Below are positions 10,076 to 20,700 of a stretch of 33,913 bases of DNA, piece after piece. The notes under the pieces are model-generated. The model did no database searches, was not told where the DNA came from, and saw only the letters and a program-made list of their open reading frames with translations. Position 1 is the first letter of the stretch. Every line of letters begins with the position of its first letter. The position numbers and the translations under genes are program-made. The stretch is from Pseudomonadota bacterium (GTDB lineage Bacteria; Pseudomonadota; Gammaproteobacteria; Burkholderiales; Ferrovaceae): positions 1 through 33,913 of the forward strand of contig JAJZDE010000006.1 in NCBI GenBank assembly GCA_021828745.1. Direction: 5' to 3'.

Positions 10076-10682
10076 ACCCGGTAAAATTCGGGGACTCTAC
10101 GGCATTACCCCGGAGTTGAGTGATACCGCCGACTTGCTTGGTAGAGTGAGATCGGCCTTTCTGGGGGGAATGTCTGTACTGCAGTACCGCGTCAAATTCC
10201 TCGAGATTTCCTTGCGCTTGAAGCAACTGAAGCAGTTGCGCGCACTCTGTGACGAGTTTGGCGCGCCTTTGATCCTCAATGACGGAGTGCTTCCCGAGTG
10301 GGAAGGGGGGCTGCATGTCGGGCTGGAGGATGCTCATCCGGAAGAATGGCCCCAATTGGCGAACCGAAGGCTACTGGGCGTTTCTTGCTACGCAGACCTG
10401 AAACGGGCGCAGGCGGCGGAAGCAGCGGGGGCTGCCTATATCGCCCTGGGTTGCTTCTTTCCCTCAACGACTAAGCCGGAGGCTTCGCCCGCCACGCTGG
10501 ATATCCTTCGTGCCAGCCGTGCACAACTCCGCATTCCTATCGTCGTGATTGGCGGAATCACCCCTGCCCGGGTCACAGAACTGCGTGCGGCAGGAGCCGA
10601 TGCCGTGGCTGTTTTGAGTGGACTGTTTGATGCACCGGACATCACGGGCCGGGCGCGGGAGTATGCCGCGAATTTTGAATGA
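10065..10682 (+). CDS. thiE: Thiamine-phosphate synthase
   Basis: Joins HMP-diphosphate to thiazole phosphate, forming thiamine phosphate. It is a TIM-barrel enzyme of 205 aa. Recognisable motifs are LYGITPELSDT, LQYRVK (diphosphate-binding Arg and Lys kept), LILND (Asn-Asp kept), LLGVSCY, FFPSTTKPEA, and VIGGITPARVTELRAAGADAVAV. Two places deviate: the Arg that usually follows Asn-Asp is Gly, and the Gln/Arg of HLGQED is Leu (HVGLEDA). The loop between these two motifs is about 3 residues shorter than usual. It is probably still active. The ATG lies inside the thiD 3' end. A hemL promoter begins about 20 nt after its stop. Confidence 0.93.
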   Translation: MSIEPGKIRGLYGITPELSDTADLLGRVRSAFLGGMSVLQYRVKFLEISLRLKQLKQLRALCDEFGAPLILNDGVLPEWEGGLHVGLEDAHPEEWPQLANRRLLGVSCYADLKRAQAAEAAGAAYIALGCFFPSTTKPEASPATLDILRASRAQLRIPIVVIGGITPARVTELRAAGADAVAVLSGLFDAPDITGRAREYAANFE

Positions 10683-10702
10683 TCTGGAGTGGGTCGGGCG
10701 CG

Positions 10703-10708
10703 TATAAT
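10703..10708 (+). promoter_or_regulatory. Sigma70-type -10 box for hemL
   Basis: A perfect TATAAT lies 20 nt after the thiE stop and 35 nt before the hemL ATG. No convincing -35 is visible at 16-18 bp: the best TTGA-type hexamer, TTGAAT at 10675-10680, is 22 bp away. It implies that hemL and engB can be transcribed separately from thiDE, with a leader of roughly 30 nt. Confidence 0.5.
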
Positions 10709-10743
10709 GGTGTTTGGCCACCGACCTAGATTTTGGGATTTCC

Positions 10744-12020
10744 ATGACGACCAATCAGAAGTTATTTGAACGTGCCCAGCAATTCATTCCCGGGGGGGTC
10801 AATTCTCCGGTGCGAGCCTTCCGGAGCGTGGGCGGTACGCCGCGTTTTCTGACGCACGGGAAAGGTCCTCGTGTCTGGGATGTGGAGGGCAAGGAATATA
10901 TCGATTATGTGTGTTCCTGGGGACCGCTTCTGCACGGGCATGCCCATCCCTCCGTCATCCAGGCGGTGCAGGCCAGTGCCGAGCGGGGGTTGAGTTTTGG
11001 GGCCCCCACGGCTCTGGAAGTGGCGTTTGCCGAAAAACTGGTACAACTCCTTCCCTCCCTGGAAATGGTTCGTCTGACCAGTTCGGGCACGGAAGCCACC
11101 ATGAGTGCCATTCGTCTGGCACGCGGGTTTACCGGTCGTAATCTCATTGTTAAATTTGAGGGGTGTTACCACGGGCATGGGGATGCCTTGCTGGTCAAGG
11201 CAGGCTCCGGAGCGTTGACCTTTGGTCAGCCCGATTCCGGAGGAATACCTGCAGAACTGGCTGCTCAAACTCTGGTCCTCGAATATAACCATATGGGACA
11301 GTTGGAAGAATTATTCGCCACCCGGGGCGATCAGATTGCCGCCATCATCGTTGAACCCGTGGCGGGCAACATGAATATGGTATTGCCGCGCCCCGGGTTT
11401 CTTTCAAAATTGCGCGAATTGACCACAGCTCATGGCAGCGTCCTGATTTTTGATGAGGTGATGACGGGATTCCGGGTGGCGTTGGGCGGGGCTCAGTCTC
11501 TTTACGGTATTCGTCCTGATTTGACGACGCTGGGCAAGGTGATCGGTGGCGGGATGCCCCTGGCTGCCTTTGGGGGGCGGCGCGACATCATGGAATGTCT
11601 GGCCCCTCTCGGACCAGTGTATCAGGCCGGGACCTTGTCCGGCAATCCGGTGGCCGTGACGGCAGGTTTGGTGAATCTTCATCTGGCCTGTGCCGATGGA
11701 CTGTATGAACGCCTGGGCGAAATGACCCGAACGCTGACGGAGGGCATCGTGGAAGTGGGCCGCAATGCGGGATATGCCCTGTCTACCTGTTCACTGGGAG
11801 GCATGTTCGGGCTGTATTTTCGTGAAAAGTTGCCCAATACTCTGACCGAGGTGATGGAATCGGACCGGTTTGCTTTTAATGCGTTCTTTCAGGGGATGCT
11901 CGATGAAGGAATCTACCTTGCGCCCTCGGCCTTCGAGGCGGGTTTCGTCTCCACGGCGCATACCAGCGTGGAACTGGATCAGACGCTCAGCGCAGCAGAA
12001 CGGGTGTTCAAACAACTGAG

Positions 12021-12024
<4 letters not shown>
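10744..12024 (+). CDS. hemL: Glutamate-1-semialdehyde 2,1-aminomutase
   Basis: Converts glutamate-1-semialdehyde to 5-aminolevulinate in the C5 route to haem. It is a PLP-dependent class III aminotransferase-fold enzyme. With the ATG at 10744 it has 426 aa, matching E. coli, and the PLP lysine is K265 in [18 protein letters not shown]. Other family motifs are [45 protein letters not shown] and [10 protein letters not shown]. The frame continues upstream to a TTG at 10714, but the extra residues are not homologous and the -10 box is too close for that start. GGGA precedes the ATG. The TGA overlaps the engB ATG (ATGA). hemB and hemE, later steps of the pathway, are also in the window. Confidence 0.97.
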
Positions 12025-13677
<1,653 letters not shown>

Positions 13678-15933
13678 TCAGTTGTTTTGCGCGGCAGTGG
13701 CATAAGCATAATCGTCGATGTGGTCTGATGCGGTACTGGGTCGTCCGGTCTTGGGGTCGACGGCAACGATCTCGATACCAGGCGGCATGATGGCTTCACT
13801 TTCCGGAACGGTCTTCAAGGCGGTTCCCATGTAATCCATCCAAATCGGTAAGGCCGCCTGGGCGCCCGTTTCCTGAGGCCCCAAGGAGCCCGGCTTGTCG
13901 AAACCGACCCAGGCCACGGCGACCAAACTGGGTTGAAAACCACAGAACCAGGCATCGACGTGATCGTTGGTGGTCCCGGTTTTGCCAGCCAGATCCTGGC
14001 GCCCCAGACTTAATGCCCGAGTGGCCGTGCCCATGCGAATGACATCCTTCATCATGCTGGTCATGATAAAGGCATTGCGCGGGTCGATCACCTGTTCGGC
14101 GCCCTCACCGGCCAGAACGGGTTGTGTACGGCCGAGTGGTTTTCCGCTACTGTCCAGAATTTGATCGATGAAATAGGGTTTGACCCGAAATCCTCCATTG
14201 GCAAAGACCGCATAGGCTGTGGCCATTTGCAGGGGGGTGGCTTCGCCTGCACCCAGGGCCATGCTCAAATAAGCGGGTTGACGATTGGCCTCAAATCCGA
14301 ATCGCTTGGCATATTCCTGGGCATAACCAGGGCCAATGGCTTGTAACACGCGAATGGCAACCATGTTTTTCGATTCGGCCAGTCCGATACGCAGGCGAAT
14401 CGGACCCAAATATTCATTTTCATAGTTATGAGGTTCCCAGGCTTCACCACCATTCTGGTTGGGATCATGGATGACGATGGGACTGTCGTCGACCAGCGTG
14501 AAAGGGGTGAATCCTTTTTCCAGAGCCGCCGAGTAGATGAATGGTTTGAAACTGGAGCCGGGTTGACGGTAGGCCTGGGTGACATGATTGTATTTCGTGC
14601 GATTGAAGTCAAATCCTCCCACCAGGGCACGGATGGCTCCACTGTGCGTATCGAGAGAAACCAGGGCAGCCTCTGCCTTGGGATACTGAACGATGATCCA
14701 GCCGGATTTGTCGTTCCGCATGACGCGAATCAGGGAACCGCGCTTGATCCGACGATCGGCAACCGTTTTCGAACTCAGACTGGCGCGCACGAACGTCAAG
14801 GCACCGTCCTTGAGGAGCACGGGCCCTACATTCTTTATGTAAGCGCTTACTTCCTTCTCTGAGGCTGATTCAACTACGGCAGGGTACAACTCGTTGGTGA
14901 TTTCCAGGTCACCCAGCGAGTCTTCGAAATCGGCGATCGTGGCACCGCTGGCGGGAAGCTCCAGCGTGGCTTCTGGTCCGCGATAGCCATGTCGCTGATC
15001 ATAGGCCAGGACGCCATCCCGCACGGCCCGGAAAGCGGCATCCTGATCCACCTTGAGGAGGGTGGTGATGACGCTGTAGCCTGAGGAATAGACTCCGTCT
15101 CCATAAGTTTGAACCATGTACTGACGGACCATTTCGGCGGCATAGTCGGCGCGGGTCAGGGCATTGGCATGGTAGGACGAGGCGTGCCCTGGTTTATGCA
15201 GTGCCAGGGCGTAGTCGGCATCGCTGAGGTACTTCAGGTCGTGCATGCGGCGTAATACATACTGTTGACGCAGCGCTGCACGTTGTGGGTTGATGATGGG
15301 GTTGTAGCGCGATGGGGCTTTGGGCAGTCCGGCCAGCATGGCCATTTCCGCAACGTTGAGTTGAGACAGGGGTTTGCCGTAATACACCACGGCGGCGGCA
15401 CCAAAGCCATAAGCACGTTGCCCGAGATAGATCTGGTTGATGTACAACTCGAGGATCTGATCTTTGGTCAGGTTGCTTTCGATCTTGTACGACAGCAGGA
15501 CTTCGGATAACTTGCGTGTCAATGTGCGTTCATTGGTCAGGAAGAAATTACGGGCCACCTGCATGGTGATGGTACTGGCTCCTTCCTTGGCTGAGTGGGA
15601 AAACACATCCGCCAGCATGGCACGCAGAACCCCCTGGAAGTCCACGGCACCATGCTGGTAAAATCGGTCATCCTCGGCAGCCAGAATGGCGTGGCGCATG
15701 TTGAGAGGAACTTCGGCCAATTTGAGCATGGCGCGTCGTTCTTCTCCAAATTCGCCGATCAATTGGCGGTCTGTGGTGTAGACCCGCAATGGCAACTTGG
15801 GGCGATAGTCGGTGACGGCATCCAGACTGGGAAGTTTGGGGTACAGCAAGGCCAGGGTCATGACCACGATACCCACTGCTACGATGCCGAGAGTGACCAG
15901 AAAGATCAGGGGGTAGAGGAGAAGTTTGGGCAA
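13678..15933 (-). CDS. ponA: Bifunctional class A penicillin-binding protein 1A
   Basis: Polymerises and cross-links peptidoglycan in the periplasm. The 751 aa protein has an N-terminal membrane anchor (about residues 4-30). A GT51 glycosyltransferase domain follows, with E87 in AAEDDRFYQHGAVD and GASTITMQVARNFFL. A middle OB-like region comes next. The transpeptidase domain has S460-x-x-K463 (PGSSFKPF), S521-K-N and KTGT at 651-654. The start is TTG (codon at 15931-15933): no ATG or GTG is suitably placed, and the next Met, residue 25, would cut the anchor. The ribosome-binding site is weak. A TATAAT -10 lies at 15962-15967. In related genomes ponA flanks the pilMNOPQ-aroKB operon; here it directly follows aroB on the same strand. 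Confidence 0.96.
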   Translation of the reverse strand: MPKLLLYPLIFLVTLGIVAVGIVVMTLALLYPKLPSLDAVTDYRPKLPLRVYTTDRQLIGEFGEERRAMLKLAEVPLNMRHAILAAEDDRFYQHGAVDFQGVLRAMLADVFSHSAKEGASTITMQVARNFFLTNERTLTRKLSEVLLSYKIESNLTKDQILELYINQIYLGQRAYGFGAAAVVYYGKPLSQLNVAEMAMLAGLPKAPSRYNPIINPQRAALRQQYVLRRMHDLKYLSDADYALALHKPGHASSYHANALTRADYAAEMVRQYMVQTYGDGVYSSGYSVITTLLKVDQDAAFRAVRDGVLAYDQRHGYRGPEATLELPASGATIADFEDSLGDLEITNELYPAVVESASEKEVSAYIKNVGPVLLKDGALTFVRASLSSKTVADRRIKRGSLIRVMRNDKSGWIIVQYPKAEAALVSLDTHSGAIRALVGGFDFNRTKYNHVTQAYRQPGSSFKPFIYSAALEKGFTPFTLVDDSPIVIHDPNQNGGEAWEPHNYENEYLGPIRLRIGLAESKNMVAIRVLQAIGPGYAQEYAKRFGFEANRQPAYLSMALGAGEATPLQMATAYAVFANGGFRVKPYFIDQILDSSGKPLGRTQPVLAGEGAEQVIDPRNAFIMTSMMKDVIRMGTATRALSLGRQDLAGKTGTTNDHVDAWFCGFQPSLVAVAWVGFDKPGSLGPQETGAQAALPIWMDYMGTALKTVPESEAIMPPGIEIVAVDPKTGRPSTASDHIDDYAYATAAQNN

Positions 15934-15961
15934 TATGGCACCGTGTCGGGAGTAGGGGGAG

Positions 15962-15967
15962 ATTATA
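15962..15967 (-). promoter_or_regulatory. -10 box upstream of ponA
   Basis: Read on the minus strand this is a perfect TATAAT in the 57-bp gap between the aroB stop and the ponA TTG. The best -35 (TTGAAA) is 21 bp away, inside the aroB end, which is longer than ideal. It suggests ponA-hemB has its own promoter as well as possible read-through from aroKB. Confidence 0.4.
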
Positions 15968-15990
15968 CTTGGTCCTGGGAGAAGCGTCTT

Positions 15991-17100
15991 TCAAGGTGCG
16001 ATGAAACGTCCTGGTCCGGAGGTCAGGACGGCTTCCAGCAGGTCCTGGCGGGTCACGGGAGTCAGGCAGGCGTTGCCCAGGGCGTTGAGAAGTACGAAAC
16101 GCAGGGAACCTGCCTCCACTTTTTTGTCTCCGGCCATGAGGTCCAGGTATCGTTGGCTCCCCAGGTCAGGCGCCTGGGTCGGCAGGCCAGCCCGTTCAAA
16201 GAGGGTTACCAGGCGTTGCAGATCCTTGGGGTCGAGCCAGCCCAGACGTTCGGACAGGTCGGCGGCCAGTAGTGAGCCGACCGCCACGGCTTCGCCATGT
16301 AACCATTTTCCATAGCCCAGACCCGTTTCGATGGCGTGCCCGAAGGTATGACCCAGGTTGAGCAGGGCGCGCAGTCCGGTCTGTTCCAGGGGGTCTGCAG
16401 CCACGAGCGCGGACTTGTTGCGGCAAGAGGTCAGAATGGCTTGGGCCAGGATCTGAGGTTCTCGTTGCAGCAAGGCATCCAGGTGAATTTCCAGCCATTC
16501 CAGAAAAGGCAGATCTCGGATCAGACCATATTTGATGACCTCTGCCAAGCCCGCCAGAAATTCCCGCTGAGGCAGGGTATCGAGGGTTGTGGTGTCGGCC
16601 AGCACCAAACGGGGTTGATGAAACGCGCCGATCATGTTCTTTCCCAGAGGGTGGTTGACTCCGGTTTTTCCTCCCACGGAAGAATCGACCTGGGACAGCA
16701 GGGTCGTGGGAACTTGAATCAATGAGACGCCGCGCAGGTAGGTGGCTGCCGCATAGCCTGCCAGATCGCCCACCACCCCTCCGCCCAGCGCAATGACGGT
16801 GGTTTTTCTATCCGCCCGGTGTTCCAGCAATACATCGTGAATGTGGTTGAAACTGTCCCGTGTCTTGTAGGACTCTCCATCGGGCAGTATGACGGGAATG
16901 ACTCGTTGTCCCACTGCATTGAGCATGTGGGCGAGGCGCTCCAGATATAGGGGGGCTACGGTGGTATTGGTCACGATGGCGGAAGTATTGCCGGCCAGAT
17001 GAGGAACGATGAGGTCGCTACGGCATAATAATCCGGGGCCTATCAGGATCTGGTAAGGGGGAGAAACTTCAACGAGGAGGGTGTGCAAGGACATGGGCAT
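15991..17100 (-). CDS. aroB: 3-dehydroquinate synthase
   Basis: Second step of the shikimate pathway, converting DAHP to 3-dehydroquinate; NAD- and metal-dependent. The 369 aa length is normal. Visible motifs are the NAD-binding [14 protein letters not shown] (residues 106-119), [11 protein letters not shown] (139-149) with the catalytic Lys, NMIGAFHQP, and [12 protein letters not shown] carrying metal-binding histidines. Two starts are possible, ATG at 17100 or ATG two codons later (17094); family N-termini favour MSLHTLLV at 17094. It overlaps the aroK 3' end by 26-32 nt, so the two are coupled. ponA starts 57 nt downstream. Confidence 0.97.
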   Translation of the reverse strand: MPMSLHTLLVEVSPPYQILIGPGLLCRSDLIVPHLAGNTSAIVTNTTVAPLYLERLAHMLNAVGQRVIPVILPDGESYKTRDSFNHIHDVLLEHRADRKTTVIALGGGVVGDLAGYAAATYLRGVSLIQVPTTLLSQVDSSVGGKTGVNHPLGKNMIGAFHQPRLVLADTTTLDTLPQREFLAGLAEVIKYGLIRDLPFLEWLEIHLDALLQREPQILAQAILTSCRNKSALVAADPLEQTGLRALLNLGHTFGHAIETGLGYGKWLHGEAVAVGSLLAADLSERLGWLDPKDLQRLVTLFERAGLPTQAPDLGSQRYLDLMAGDKKVEAGSLRFVLLNALGNACLTPVTRQDLLEAVLTSGPGRFIAP

Positions 17101-17608
17101 TCAGTTCCAGTTCCAGTTGACAGACAAGCCGTTGTGGGCTTTGTTGGGCGGTATCCACAATCAGGTGAGCGACTTCCCGATAGAGGGGGTCGCGGATTTC
17201 AAATAATTCTTGCAGGCGTGCCTTGGGGTCTCCCGTTTGCAGGAGAGGACGATGGCGATCGTGGCGAGTGCGATGCCAGAGTTGATCCACGCTGCCGCGC
17301 AGATAAACCACGACTCCCTGCTGGCGCAGACGTTGGCGAGTCAGAGGGCTTAAAATGGCCCCTCCACCGGTAGCCAGAACGATTCCCCGGCGATTGACCA
17401 ACTCGCATAAAACGGCCTCCTCACGAGCGCGGAAGCCCGATTCTCCCTCGAGTTCAAAAATGGTGCTGATGCGCACTCCCGTACGGGCTTCAATCTCGTG
17501 GTCGGAATCCACGAAGGTCAGGTGCTGATGGCGGGCCAGCAAGCGACCGATGGTGGTCTTGCCCGCGCCCATCAAACCCACCAGGAAGATGTTGCACGAT
17601 TTATCCAT
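17069..17608 (-). CDS. aroK: Shikimate kinase
   Basis: Phosphorylates shikimate at the 3-hydroxyl using ATP. The 179 aa NMP-kinase-fold enzyme has Walker [10 protein letters not shown] (residues 11-19), the shikimate-binding DSD at residues 34-36 ([13 protein letters not shown]), FREREE-like [10 protein letters not shown], and the GGG motif ATGGGAIL. It is the first gene of the minus-strand group aroK-aroB-ponA-hemB and is divergent from gltB. The start is well fixed by homology ([14 protein letters not shown]), yet no proper Shine-Dalgarno is present. A TACAAT -10-like box ends only 6 nt before the ATG, so the mRNA may be leaderless. Confidence 0.97.
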   Translation of the reverse strand: MDKSCNIFLVGLMGAGKTTIGRLLARHQHLTFVDSDHEIEARTGVRISTIFELEGESGFRAREEAVLCELVNRRGIVLATGGGAILSPLTRQRLRQQGVVVYLRGSVDQLWHRTRHDRHRPLLQTGDPKARLQELFEIRDPLYREVAHLIVDTAQQSPQRLVCQLELELNAHVLAHPPR

Positions 17609-17614
17609 CCCGCC

Positions 17615-17620
17615 ATTGTA
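17615..17620 (-). promoter_or_regulatory. Putative -10 box abutting the aroK start
   Basis: Minus-strand TACAAT is followed by GGCGGG and then the aroK ATG. Transcription normally begins about 7 nt after the -10, which would place +1 at or next to the A of the ATG. No good -35 is seen at standard spacing. aroK is the first gene after a divergent neighbour, so a promoter is required somewhere in this 175-bp gap. Confidence 0.35.
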
Positions 17621-17662
17621 GCCCAGCTTTGGGTGTTACAGGCATGGGTCGCAAGTTAACGG

Positions 17663-17692
17663 TTGATTGACCGGCCCGGCTTGGGGTATCAT
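17663..17692 (+). promoter_or_regulatory. Promoter for gltBD
   Basis: TTGATT (17663-17668) and TATCAT (17687-17692) are separated by 18 bp, a reasonable sigma70 promoter. It points at gltB with a leader of about 85 nt. A small hairpin (CGCAG/CTGCG, 17693-17707) sits near the predicted transcript start. No riboswitch or T-box is recognisable in the leader. Confidence 0.5.
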
Positions 17693-17783
17693 CGCAGACC
17701 CGCTGCGCGTATCCATAACCCGCCCCAGGCTCCGGTTTGTACCTGCGGCGATCGCTCCGTCTTCTGTGTGCTGAGGTGTACCG

Positions 17784-20700
17784 TTGAACCATTCGTCCAT
17801 TCCGTCCGCTCAGGGACTTTATGATCCCGTCCACGAACATGATGCCTGTGGTGTGGGTTTCGTTGCGCACATCAAGGGGCAGAAGAGTCATGCCATCGTT
17901 CGGCAGGGTCTTCAGATCCTGGAAAATCTGACCCATCGCGGAGCTACGGGCGCCGATCCTCTGGCGGGGGATGGCGCGGGTATCCTGCTCCAGATCCCTG
18001 ACGCCTTTTTGCGCCGCGCGGCGGATCAACTGGGCTTTGCACTGCCGGAGGCGGGGCATTATGCCGTGGGTATGGTTTTTCTGCCGCAAGATCCTCGAGC
18101 GCGCGAAAGTTGCGAGGCCATTCTGGAGCGTTGTGCGCGAGAAGAAGGGGCCGAAGTTTTGGGTTGGCGTACGGTGCCCACTCAAAATCAGGGGTTGGGG
18201 GACAGCGTCAAGCGGGTAGAACCCTTCATCCGCCAGATTTTTCTGGCACGGGGTGTGACCCACAGAGACCAGACCGTCTTTGAGCGAAAATTATTCGTGT
18301 TGCGCAAGCGTGCCGAACATGAAGCCGCCCAGAAGGGTTATGATCGGACCCGTTTCTACTTGCCGTCACTGTCGTCTCGTACCTTGATCTACAAGGGGAT
18401 GTTACTGGCCGATCAGGTGGGGCAGTATTACACGGACCTGGGCGACGAAAGTATGGTTTCGGCACTGGCGCTGGTGCACCAGCGTTTTTCGACCAATACT
18501 TTTCCTACCTGGGATCTGGCCCATCCTTTCCGACTCATCGCGCATAACGGGGAAATCAATACGTTGCGCGGGAATGTCAACTGGATGGCGGCACGTCGCG
18601 GTAATCTGGCGTCTGCCCTGCTGGGCGAAGACATGGCCAAGATCTGGCCCATCATTGTGGAAGGTCAGTCGGACTCTGCCGCCTTTGACAATGCATTGGA
18701 GTTGCTGGTGGCTGGGGGCTATTCTCTGGTACAGGCCATGACGCTTCTGATTCCCGAGGCCTGGGCGTGCAATCCATTGATGGATGAGGCACGCCGGGAC
18801 TACTACGAATATCATGCGGCACTGATGGAGCCGTGGGATGGGCCTGCCGCCGTGGCTTTTACCGATGGGCGCCAGATCGGTGCTACCCTGGATCGCAATG
18901 GTTTGCGTCCTGCCCGCTACTTGCAGACCAGTGACGATCTGGTATTGATGGCCTCGGAAATGGGTGTATTGCCCATTCCAGAGCATAAGATCATCAAGAA
19001 ATGGCGCCTGCAGCCCGGCAAGATGTTCCTGATCGATCTGGAGCAGGGGCGTATCGTCAGCGATGCCGAAATCAAGTCTGGCCTGGCCAGTCAGCATCCC
19101 TACCGTCAATGGCTGGAAGCGACTCAGATCCGTCTCGAGTCCTTGCCGGCCCCTGCATCTGCCACGGAAGAAAAACCGACCGCTGCCGTTGTGCTCGATT
19201 GCCAGCAAGCCTTTGGCATGACCGAAGAAGAACTCAAGTTTGTCCTGGCGCCCATGGTGACCAGCGCCCAGGAGGCCGTGGGTTCCATGGGGGACGACAC
19301 GCCGCTGGCCGTGTTGTCGAACCGTTCCAAGTCGCTCTACCAATATTTTCGGCAACTTTTTGCTCAGGTCACCAATCCGCCCATCGATCCGATTCGTGAA
19401 GAGTTGGTCATGTCCCTGGTGTCTTTCATTGGACCACGCCCCAACTTGTTGGCGATAGACGAAGCAGATCCCCAACCTCGTCTGGAGGTGGAGCAACCGG
19501 TCCTGTTGCCGGAAGACATGGGTTGCCTACGCGCGATCGCGAGTCTCACGGCAGGTCGCTTCCGGGTTTCTACCTTGTCGATCTGTGCGCCCCTCCAGGA
19601 AGGGGTGGCGGGGTTGGCGGCCAGGTTGGAAACACTCTGCATTCAGGCAGTGGACGCCGTTCGTTCGGGCAGTAATATCCTGATTTTATCCGATCGTTCC
19701 GTGGGTCCGGCGCAGGTGGCGATCCCCGCTTTGCTTGCCACGGCCGCAGTGCATCACTACCTCGTGCGTGAGGGACTTCGTACGGCCACGGGTTTGGTGG
19801 TGGAGACCGGGTCTGCCCGGGAAGTTCACCACTTTGCACTGCTCGTGGGCTACGGTGCAGAGGCTGTGTATCCCTGGCTGGTTTATGAAACCCTGGAGCA
19901 GGGCAATGGCGCGTTCCTGAATGCAGATGTCACCCCCAGGGAAATGCGCAAACGTTTTTCCAAGGCCGTTTCCAAGGGACTGCTCAAGGTCATGTCCAAA
20001 ATGGGGATTTCCACGGTTCAATCCTATTGCGGTGCCCAGATTTTTGAAGCCATCGGGTTGAGTGCTCCCTTTGTGCGGCGTTTCTTCACGGGAACGGCCT
20101 CTGTGGTCGAAGGGATCGGACTGGCCGAGGTTCTGGAAGAAAATCTGCGCCTGCATCGCATGGCGTATTCCACCGGGCCGTTGTATCAGGAGACGCTCGA
20201 TGCCGGGGGAGAGTATGCTTACCGCATCCGTGGGGAAGCCCACATGTGGACGCCGGAAAGTATCTCCAAACTGCAACATGCGACCCGTTCCGGAAACTAT
20301 GCCACTTACCGGGAATATGCCCGGGCCATCAACGATCAGGCCGAGCGATGGATGACCTTGCGGGGTCTTTTTGAATTCAAGAATGCGGCGCAGCCCCTTT
20401 CCCTCTCTGAGGTGGAAGCTGCGGCTTCCATCGTCAAGCGTTTTGCCACGGGTGCCATGTCCTTGGGATCCATTTCCCAGGAGGCGCACAGTACTCTGGC
20501 CATCGCCATGAATCGCCTGGGGGGGAAATCCAATACCGGCGAGGGGGGAGAAGATCCCGCACGGTTCCGTCCGTTGTCCAATGGGGATTCCATGCGTTCG
20601 GCCATCAAGCAGGTCGCTTCCGGACGTTTTGGCGTGACGGCAGAGTATCTGGTCAATGCCGATGATATTCAGATCAAAATGGCACAGGGCGCCAAACCTG

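Noticed and set aside
10675..10680. TTGAAT as the -35 of the hemL promoter
   Set aside because: The spacer to the TATAAT box is 22 bp, too long for a normal sigma70 promoter.
17151..17159. DnaA-box-like GTATCCACA inside aroK
   Set aside because: One mismatch and embedded in a conserved coding region; no cluster.
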